Source: Oscillospiraceae bacterium (lineage in GTDB: Bacteria > Bacillota > Clostridia > Oscillospirales > UBA929). Taken from it: a DNA stretch of 41,473 nt. The notes under the pieces were generated by a model that ran no database searches, was not told the DNA's origin, and worked only from the letters and a program-made list of their open reading frames with translations. The DNA lies in contig WRKO01000022.1 in assembly GCA_009782215.1 (NCBI GenBank), positions 1-41,473 on the forward strand. Direction: 5' to 3'. The position numbers were made by a program, and so were the translations under genes. Of this stretch, positions 35,293 to 41,473 are shown one piece after another (position 1 is the first letter of the stretch; the number at the start of each line of letters is the position of its first letter).

Positions 35293-36345
35293 TCACTCCA
35301 AGAAAATATTTGTCCCCGCCGCTGTAATCTTTTCCGGCTCGCAGCAGCTTATAAAGGTCTGTCCTCCTTCCATATGCCCCAGCACATACCGCTGCCTCGC
35401 CGTGTCCAGCTCGCTCAGCACGTCGTCGAGGAGGAGGAGGGGCGGCTCGCCCAGCGTTTGGGCCAGCACATCCCGCGCGGCCAGCTTCATTGAAACGGCG
35501 GCTGTGCGGGTCTGCCCCTGCGAGCCGATGCCTTTCAGCGGGCGGCCGTTCAGCACGGCCTCCAAGTCGTCCCGGTGCGCCCCCACCAGACACTGCCGTC
35601 TCGCAATTTCGGCTTCCCGGCGTTCTTCCATCTTCGCGAACGCCTCATCCGCGTCGTCCGCGCGCGTGCAGTAGCGCAGTTCCAACGTCTCCCGTCCGCC
35701 CGAAATGGCGGCATGGTGCGCGGCGGCAAGGGGGGCGAGCGTTTCGCAAAACGGGCGGCGGTAGGAGGCCAAGACGGCTCCCGTATCCGCCAAGCCGCGG
35801 TTGTATTCGCTCAACATGTCAAGATACGCGGGCTTTTCGGCCGCGAAGCGGAGCAGCTTGGTCTTGGATTCGTGCAGCTTGCGGTAGCGGCGCAGGGTTT
35901 CGAGGTAGCGGGGCTTTTGCTGGCATAGGACGGCGTCGGTAAACGCCCTGCGTTCGGCGGCGCCTCCTTGCAAAAGAGCCAAATCGCCGGGGTCGAAAAA
36001 GATGGCCGGCAGAACGCCCATTAGGTCTCTCGGGGAGGACAGGGCCGCGCCGTTGAGTAAAATGAGCCTTCTGGCCCCGCTTTTGATGCGCACGGACAGC
36101 GTCTGCTCCCGTCCGCCGGAGATGAAGTCCGCGCTCAGCTCCGCGCCGGATTCACCGAAGCGGATCAGCTCCGCGTCCCTCACCGCGCGGACGCTTTTGC
36201 TGGTCGCGAGATAGTAGACGGCCTCCAGCAGGTTGGTCTTTCCCGCGCCGTTGGCCCCGGCGACGACGTTGACGCCCCCGGAAAAGGCAAAGGTCGCCTC
36301 TTCGTAGCTTCGGAAGCTCTTGAGGGATATGGAGCGGAGGGTCAC
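35293..36345 (-). CDS. recF: recombination protein RecF
   Basis: A 350-residue SMC-like ATPase that helps load RecA at gaps. Walker A is GANGAGKT (30-37), the signature region GSQGQTRTAAVSM, Walker B LLLLDDVLSELD, and the family motif LVGAHRDDLE is present. Slightly short but complete. Its start overlaps the dnaN stop by 4 bases (ATGA). Confidence 0.95.
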   Translation of the reverse strand: MTLRSISLKSFRSYEEATFAFSGGVNVVAGANGAGKTNLLEAVYYLATSKSVRAVRDAELIRFGESGAELSADFISGGREQTLSVRIKSGARRLILLNGAALSSPRDLMGVLPAIFFDPGDLALLQGGAAERRAFTDAVLCQQKPRYLETLRRYRKLHESKTKLLRFAAEKPAYLDMLSEYNRGLADTGAVLASYRRPFCETLAPLAAAHHAAISGGRETLELRYCTRADDADEAFAKMEERREAEIARRQCLVGAHRDDLEAVLNGRPLKGIGSQGQTRTAAVSMKLAARDVLAQTLGEPPLLLLDDVLSELDTARQRYVLGHMEGGQTFISCCEPEKITAAGTNIFLE

Positions 36346-37454
36346 GGGTTTACGCTGAGCCTCACCGGGAGCACCATGAACAGCGTATCCTCATCCGATT
36401 CCGGCAGCAGCAGGCAGGGTGAAATGGGCCCGGAGGTTTCGAAGCGGAAGCGTTCCCCTTCCATATGCCGCAGGGCGTCGAGCAGATAGCGGTGATTGAA
36501 GCCGATTTCCATTTCGTCGCCGCACTCGCAGGCAAGGTCGTCCTGCGCGCGCCCCAGCGCCGTCTGGCAGCCAATCGTCAGCTTCCCGTCCGAGAAGGTC
36601 AGGCGAACCGGGCTTTTGAGCTTTTCGGTAATCAGCAGCCCCACCCGCTCAAGCGCCTGTATGAGCGGCTTGATTTCCAGAACGGCGGAGAAGCCGCCGG
36701 CTTTGGGGATGCCGGTTTTGTATTTGAAGAATTCGCCCTCCATCACGCGGGTAATCAGCGTCAGCCCCGTGAGGTCAATCAACACATGCCTTGAGCCGAT
36801 GTGCAGGGTGACTTGGGCCTCCTCGTCGCTTAACAGCATCCGCTCCAGCTCGCGAAGGCTGACGGCGGGCAGCACATACGACTCCTCCCCCGCGCCCTCC
36901 TGCGCCACGCGGCTCAGCGCCAAGCGATGCCCGTCCAAGGCGACTAGGGTGAGCTTGTCCGGCTCGGCGTCAAAGAGTACGCCGGTGTGGATGTGCTTGG
37001 TTTCGGCGTCGGAGACGGAGAAAAGGGTCGTGCCCAGCAGGCGTTTCAGCGCGGCTTGCGGCAGGGTGAGCGAGCGCAGGCTCGACACCTCGGGCAGGAC
37101 GGGGTAATTCTCGGCCGGCAGCGCTGTCACGTCGAAGACGCTGGCGCCGCATTTGATGTTGGTCATGTGCCGCTCGCTGACCGATATCTCGATTTCCTCC
37201 CCCGGCGCGCGGCGCACCATCTCGCAAATCATCCTCGCGTCCAAAACGGCGGCTCCGGGCGTCTTCACCTCGGCCGGGACGACGGCGACAATCCCCATTT
37301 CGAGGTCGTTGCCGGTCACCGTCAAGGTGTTGTCCTTACACTCCAGCAGAAGCCCCTTCAGCATCTCGCCTACGGCGCGGGCCGATACCGCCCGCGCCGC
37401 GTTGCCCAGCGCCGTATTCAGTAGATCCTGCCGGCATACGCAGTGCATGAGCAT
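36342..37454 (-). CDS. dnaN: DNA polymerase III sliding clamp (beta)
   Basis: A 370-residue beta clamp. Recognisable segments are ECKDNTLTVTGNDLEMGI, FDVTALPAENYPVLPEV, TLVALDGHRLALSR and the end LLPESDEDTLFMVLPVRL. GGGGGG lies 8 bases before the ATG. The dnaA stop is only 3 bases upstream, so no replication origin fits between them. Confidence 0.96.
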   Translation of the reverse strand: MLMHCVCRQDLLNTALGNAARAVSARAVGEMLKGLLLECKDNTLTVTGNDLEMGIVAVVPAEVKTPGAAVLDARMICEMVRRAPGEEIEISVSERHMTNIKCGASVFDVTALPAENYPVLPEVSSLRSLTLPQAALKRLLGTTLFSVSDAETKHIHTGVLFDAEPDKLTLVALDGHRLALSRVAQEGAGEESYVLPAVSLRELERMLLSDEEAQVTLHIGSRHVLIDLTGLTLITRVMEGEFFKYKTGIPKAGGFSAVLEIKPLIQALERVGLLITEKLKSPVRLTFSDGKLTIGCQTALGRAQDDLACECGDEMEIGFNHRYLLDALRHMEGERFRFETSGPISPCLLLPESDEDTLFMVLPVRLSVNP

Positions 37455-37457
37455 GGG

Positions 37458-38783
37458 TCAAACCCCCCTTATGTTTTCAATGATTGTTTTCACATCGTTA
37501 TCGTAGTCCGAATCGCTTTTTCTGCGCTCCTCCACCCGCTGGATGGAGTGCATGACGGTGGTATGGTCGCGGGAGAATACCCTGACGCCGATTTGCTCAA
37601 GGGACATGTCGGTCATTTCCCGGATGAGGAACATGGCGGTCTGGCGGGCGGTCACCAGCTCGGCTTGGCGGCTCTTGCCGGTGATTTGCTTTTCCTCCAG
37701 CTTATAGAAGGAGGACACTTCCTTCAGAATGAGCTGCGGCGTGGGGTTGAGCCCGGGGTTTTCGCGAATCATGTCGGCCACCGCCTCCTGCGCCGTGTCA
37801 AGGTCAACGGGCTTGCTCATCAGGTTGTGGGAGGCCAGCAGCTTTTTCACCGCGCCCTCAAGCTGGCGGACATTGCTGGTGATGGTCTGCGCGAGATGCT
37901 CGGCCACCTCGAGCGTCAGGGGAATCCCGAGGCTTTGCGCTTTGCTTTGGACGATGGCCCTTCTCGTCTCGAAGTCGGGAGCTTTGATATCGGCGGACAG
38001 GCCTCCCTCAAAGCGGGACAGCAGCCGTTCCTCCAGCTTTTGCAGCTCCCGGGGCGGCCTGTCGCTGGTCATAACGATTTGCCGGCTGTTGTTGATGAGG
38101 GCGTTGAAGGTGTTGAAAAACTCCTCCTGCGAAAAGTCCCGGCCCGCGATAAACTGGATGTCGTCAACCAGCAGCATGTCGGCGCTTCGGTAGCGGTCGC
38201 GGAATTCCCCTGTGGTTTTGGCTTGCAGCGCCGCCACCAGCTCGTTTGTAAACTGCTCGGCGGAGAAAACAAAAACGCGGGCTTCGGGCCGCCGCTGCTT
38301 CATATGGTTGCGGATGGCGTACAGCAAATGCGTCTTGCCCAGCCCCGAGCCTCCGTACAGGAAGAGCGGGTTGTGCGTTTCATGGCCCGGCTCCTCCGCG
38401 GCGGCGAGCGCCGCCGAATAGGCCATTTCGTTGCTTTTGCCCACAATGAATCTTTCAAAGCTGAAATCGCGGCGTCCGCCCCATTGGCTGCACGCTTGCA
38501 GCTCCTGCGCCGCCGTTTCCTCGCCGCCGGGCGCGGGAGAGGGCGGCTCGGGGATGATTTCGATTTTGTACGGGACGCCGAAAATCGCCAGCATAACGTC
38601 CGCCAACTGCGGCAGATAGCGCGCCTCAATGACGCCGCGCTTATGCTCCACGGGGACGCAGAGACGGAGGAGCTGATCCTCGGCGGAGACGACAAACGCA
38701 TCGGAAAACCACGCCGATACAACGGCGCGGGGCATCCCCGCGCTGAGTTCTTCGCGTATCCGCTCTATTAAGTTGGCGCTCAT
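37458..38783 (-). CDS. dnaA: chromosomal replication initiator DnaA
   Basis: A 441-residue initiator ATPase. Domain I is short (1-75), a P/E linker follows, then the AAA+ domain with Walker A GGSGLGKT (144-151) and Walker B MLLVDDIQF (203-211). The C-terminal DNA-binding domain contains the DnaA signature SRDHTTVMHSIQRVEE. AAGGGGA precedes the ATG. It heads the operon dnaA-dnaN-recF-remB-gyrB-gyrA-rnhA-iscS-iscU. Confidence 0.97.
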   Translation of the reverse strand: MSANLIERIREELSAGMPRAVVSAWFSDAFVVSAEDQLLRLCVPVEHKRGVIEARYLPQLADVMLAIFGVPYKIEIIPEPPSPAPGGEETAAQELQACSQWGGRRDFSFERFIVGKSNEMAYSAALAAAEEPGHETHNPLFLYGGSGLGKTHLLYAIRNHMKQRRPEARVFVFSAEQFTNELVAALQAKTTGEFRDRYRSADMLLVDDIQFIAGRDFSQEEFFNTFNALINNSRQIVMTSDRPPRELQKLEERLLSRFEGGLSADIKAPDFETRRAIVQSKAQSLGIPLTLEVAEHLAQTITSNVRQLEGAVKKLLASHNLMSKPVDLDTAQEAVADMIRENPGLNPTPQLILKEVSSFYKLEEKQITGKSRQAELVTARQTAMFLIREMTDMSLEQIGVRVFSRDHTTVMHSIQRVEERRKSDSDYDNDVKTIIENIRGV

Positions 38784-38820
38784 AAAACGTCCCCTTGCCC
38801 CATCTTTTTATCTCCCCGTC

Positions 38821-38849
38821 ATTATAACACGTTTCTCGCCTCAAGACAA
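38821..38849 (-). promoter_or_regulatory. dnaA operon promoter
   Basis: TTGTCT (38844-38849) and TATAAT (38821-38826) on the minus strand with 17 bases between. The 73-base gap before dnaA shows no 9-mer matching the DnaA box. Confidence 0.75.
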
Positions 38850-38856
38850 GGGTTTT

Positions 38857-39447
38857 TTACAGACGCCGCTCAAGCCGCAGGCTCACCCCGCCGCCGAGCA
38901 GGGCGGCGTCGCCTTCGCCGTGAGTCGCCATAATCACCGTCCGCCCCCGCAGGCGGCGGAGGATACAGGCGGCCGCGGCCTCCTTCATCGCGGCGTCCAA
39001 GCCGGTGAACGGCTCGTCCATCACAAGCAGCTCCGACGGCGCAACCAGCGCCCGCAGCAGGGCGACGCGGCGTTTCATCCCGCCGGACAGCTCATAGACG
39101 GGCGTTTTTTCCGCCCCCGGCAGGCCTATCTCCTCAAAAAGCTCCCTGAGGGCGTCTTTGTCCCGCAGGCGCGGCGCGGCAAGGCGGACGTTGGCCCCCG
39201 CGCTCAGTCTTTCGCACAGGCGGTCTTCCTGAAAGACGGCGCTCAGCGCGCCGGGGTTGACGCCGCCAACCATTCCCGCGTCGGGAGGAAGCAGGCCCAG
39301 CAGAAGGTTCAGAAGGGTGGTTTTCCCGCAGCCGGACGGGCCCATGACGCCGTGAACCTTTCCGCCGGCGAACGTATGGGAGAGGTTTTCCAGCACACGC
39401 TTTTCGCCGAAGGCTTTGGATATGCCGGACAAAACGATGTCTGTCAT
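38857..39447 (-). CDS. ABC importer ATPase (SsuB/TauB type)
   Basis: A 196-residue ATPase with Walker A GPSGCGKTT, Q-loop FQEDRL, signature LSGGMKRRVALLRAL, Walker B ELLVMDEPFTGLD and H-loop ATHGEGDA. It is short for this family (about 240-260), lacking the usual C-terminal extension. It belongs to the nitrate/sulfonate/taurine importer group with the next two genes; the substrate cannot be told. The gene ends about 70 bases before dnaA. Confidence 0.85.
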   Translation of the reverse strand: MTDIVLSGISKAFGEKRVLENLSHTFAGGKVHGVMGPSGCGKTTLLNLLLGLLPPDAGMVGGVNPGALSAVFQEDRLCERLSAGANVRLAAPRLRDKDALRELFEEIGLPGAEKTPVYELSGGMKRRVALLRALVAPSELLVMDEPFTGLDAAMKEAAAACILRRLRGRTVIMATHGEGDAALLGGGVSLRLERRL

Positions 39448-39453
39448 ATCCGG

Positions 39454-40206
39454 TCACATCCTTTCCAGCGCGCGGGCGGCGCGTTTAATCAGCCAAAGCG
39501 TCAGCTTTTCCAAGCCGGCGCAGAGCAGCATGACGGCAACCGTCCACGCGAACAGCCCGCGCATATCCAGAAAGAGCTTGGCCTCGTACAGGCGCGACCC
39601 CACCGAGCCCTGCGGCAGACCGATGACCTCGGCGGCGACGCCTGATTTCCACGCGATGCCCACCCCCACGCCGACGGCGGAAATCAGATAGGGCAGGATT
39701 TGCGGGATATAAATCGAGCGCAGGCGGCGGAGGGGCGGCACGCGAAACACCTTGGCCATTTCCAGCAGCTTGCGGTCGGTGTTGCGAAGCCCCTCGGAGA
39801 GGGTGTCGTAGACAATGGGCAGAATCATCAGAAACGCGATGATGAACGATAGGCTCCTTGCCCGCAGAAAAACCAGCAGCAGAATGGTATACGACGCCAC
39901 GGGGACGGCCTTGGCCGCGCCCGTCAGCGGCGCGAGCAGCGCCTTGACAAGCGGAAAACGGGCCGCCGCGACCGCCAGCAGGGTTCCGGCGGCCAGCGCG
40001 CTGAAAAAGCCGCCCATAATCCGCAGCAGGGAAAACGCCGCAGAAGACCAGAACCACGGCGTCAGCGCCATTTCAAACAGCCGCGTCAGCGCGGCAAGCG
40101 GGGAGACGAGCAGAATGTCGTTCCCCACCAAAACGCTCGCGATATGCCAGACCGCCAGCCAAAAGAGGGCGGCGAGAGCGGCGGCGCGCCGCTTATGGGA
40201 TAACAT
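39454..40206 (-). CDS. ABC importer permease (SsuC/TauC type)
   Basis: A 250-residue protein with about six membrane helices and the BPD-transport EAA-type motif near the end of the third loop (KVFRVPPLRRLRSIYIPQIL, then GVGIAWKSGVAAEVIG). It matches permeases of nitrate/sulfonate/taurine and pyrimidine importers. Its start lies inside the end of the binding-protein gene (14-base overlap) without a good ribosome site, so it is translationally coupled. Confidence 0.88.
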   Translation of the reverse strand: MLSHKRRAAALAALFWLAVWHIASVLVGNDILLVSPLAALTRLFEMALTPWFWSSAAFSLLRIMGGFFSALAAGTLLAVAAARFPLVKALLAPLTGAAKAVPVASYTILLLVFLRARSLSFIIAFLMILPIVYDTLSEGLRNTDRKLLEMAKVFRVPPLRRLRSIYIPQILPYLISAVGVGVGIAWKSGVAAEVIGLPQGSVGSRLYEAKLFLDMRGLFAWTVAVMLLCAGLEKLTLWLIKRAARALERM

Positions 40207-41152
40207 AAAAATCGTCGCCGGGCAGCGCGCCGCCTACCGATTCGGGGGCGGCTTCAAACAGCACCGCCAGATACGGCTCAAGCAGGCGCTTCATTTCCGC
40301 GCCCTCGATAAAGGTGATGCGGCACTTGGGGATGGCGCGCTCGGCGACGTCCGCCGCGGCGACGCCCAAGGCTTCAATCAGCGGGGCCGCTTGGGCGGGG
40401 TTGGCGTTGACCCACGCCGCCGACGACCTGTACAGCGGGAGGACGAGCTTGGGGAAGACGTCCGGGTATTCGTCCAAAAAATCGGCGCGGACGGCGAGTA
40501 CGCCGACGACCAGCGTGCCGGAATCGGGCAGCTTGTCCCATTCGGCGGTGAGGTCAAGCGCTTCGCGCAGTCCGGGGACGTTATCCATCGCCGAGGTGAC
40601 AAAGGGCTGCGGCAGCATGGCAATCCCGCCGTGCTGCCGGAGGTGCGCCAGCGCCTCGGCCGGCTCGCTCTTGAACTCCAGCGTGACGTCCCTGTCCGGG
40701 TCAAGGCCGTTTTGCGTGAGGATGTGCCGCAGGGTATACTCTGTCACCGTGCTTTTGCCGGTGGCGACGACCGTCCGCCCGCGCAAATCGGCGACGGATT
40801 GGACGGTATCGCCCGTCTCGACGATATAGGTCAGGCCCAGCGTGTTGATTGCCGCCACCCGTATGGTGCCGCCGGTGTTGTTGTAGAGCGCCGCCGCCAT
40901 GTTCGCCGGGATGGCCGCCATGTCCACCCTGCCCTGCACCAGCATGGGGACAATCTCGTCGGGGGTGGCGATTTCAAAGGAGACGCCCTCTCCGGCGTTT
41001 TCAATCCAGTGCGTCATCCCCATCGCCGTGGCGCCCCGGAGCGCACCTATGCGCAACGTCCCCGGCAGCTCCGGGGAGGGTTCGGGCGACGCGCAGGACG
41101 CCAGCGTCAGCGCCGGAAGCAGCGCCGCGAGAAGCAGGCAAAAACGTTTCAT
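40193..41152 (-). CDS. ABC importer substrate-binding lipoprotein
   Basis: A 319-residue lipoprotein of the NMT1/SsuA type. MKRFCLLLAALLPALTLASC is the signal with lipobox LASC; the mature part shows RIGALRGATAMGM, VDMAAIPANMAAALYNN and the hinge DLRGRTVVATGKST. The ligand is unknown; sulfonates, nitrate, riboflavin or pyrimidines are all transported by relatives. The ATG at 41152 is chosen because it begins the signal peptide; the 31-codon upstream extension lies over the promoter region. Confidence 0.88.
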   Translation of the reverse strand: MKRFCLLLAALLPALTLASCASPEPSPELPGTLRIGALRGATAMGMTHWIENAGEGVSFEIATPDEIVPMLVQGRVDMAAIPANMAAALYNNTGGTIRVAAINTLGLTYIVETGDTVQSVADLRGRTVVATGKSTVTEYTLRHILTQNGLDPDRDVTLEFKSEPAEALAHLRQHGGIAMLPQPFVTSAMDNVPGLREALDLTAEWDKLPDSGTLVVGVLAVRADFLDEYPDVFPKLVLPLYRSSAAWVNANPAQAAPLIEALGVAAADVAERAIPKCRITFIEGAEMKRLLEPYLAVLFEAAPESVGGALPGDDFYVIP

Positions 41153-41188
41153 GCAGGGTTTCCCGCCTTTCTGTGTCAAATACTTTGT

Positions 41189-41224
41189 GGTATTATTATA
41201 CCATACGGCGCGGCGCGATATCAA
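41189..41224 (-). promoter_or_regulatory. promoter of the ABC importer operon with overlapping palindrome
   Basis: TTGATA (41219-41224) and TATAAT (41195-41200) on the minus strand, spacer 18. The palindrome GGTATTATTATACC (41189-41202) covers the -10 box and could be an operator. The spacer shares CCATACGGCGCGGC with the promoter at 18248-18276. Confidence 0.7.
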
Positions 41225-41253
41225 GGAAAAATCGTTCCCGTACAATTCCGTGC

Positions 41254-41282
41254 TTTACATCGAATCTTGTCTATGATATACT
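41254..41282 (+). promoter_or_regulatory. promoter of the pyruvate:ferredoxin oxidoreductase gene
   Basis: TTTACA (41254-41259) and TATACT (41277-41282) on the plus strand with a 17-base spacer, about 30 bases before the start codon, divergent from the ABC promoter. Confidence 0.65.
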
Positions 41283-41301
41283 ATCTTTCGAGCGAAAATA
41301 A

Positions 41302-41473
<172 letters not shown>

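Noticed and set aside
37443..38771. Plus-strand frame of 442 codons
   Set aside because: Antisense to dnaA over its full length, with no family resemblance.

Overview
The window looks like a GC-rich anaerobic Clostridia chromosome, most likely near Oscillospiraceae/Ruminococcaceae (inference). It carries dnaA-dnaN-recF-remB-gyrB-gyrA, a complete set of Rnf ion-pump genes, a 2-hydroxyacyl-CoA dehydratase activase-type protein and the start of pyruvate:ferredoxin oxidoreductase, which together suggest a ferredoxin-based fermenter. Its mobile genes are of clostridial type (tnpV, tnpW, large serine recombinase, MobA/MobL relaxase).

Left part (1-6.6 kb) is a fragment of a conjugative-type element: an FtsK-like coupling ATPase, a small unknown protein and an HTH regulator on the minus strand, then a secreted S-layer-homology protein and a J-domain protein on the plus strand. 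It ends near a 3' fragment of tRNA-Ala(GGC).

Middle part (6.6-18.3 kb) is a patchwork island of lower-GC cargo and Tn4451-like mobilizable elements. It holds an AbiE-type toxin-antitoxin pair, several unrecognised small genes, two recombination scars that cut genes (near 10541 and 11552), a serine recombinase with tnpW, a DUF3847 gene and a relaxase fragment. A second tnpW/tnpV set follows, then a third tnpV. Between them lies what reads as a complete type III (RNA-protein) toxin-antitoxin locus: promoter, two tandem 51-52 bp repeats, terminator and a ToxN/CptN-like toxin. Both tnpW genes follow consensus promoters and roughly 450-515 nt leaders that contain intrinsic-terminator-like hairpins.

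Right part (18.3-41.5 kb) is core chromosome, almost all on the minus strand. Reading in the direction of transcription: an ABC importer of the sulfonate/nitrate/taurine type; then dnaA-dnaN-recF-remB-gyrB-gyrA-rnhA-iscS-iscU with overlapping or near-touching genes; then rnfC-D-G-E-A-B followed by a membrane-anchored glycosidase-like protein and the giant dehydratase activase. The Rnf genes are unusual: RnfG stops before the FMN-attachment motif and RnfB lacks the N-terminal Fe-S domain. No DnaA-box cluster was seen beside dnaA. A plus-strand pyruvate:ferredoxin oxidoreductase gene begins at the right edge, divergent from the ABC operon.
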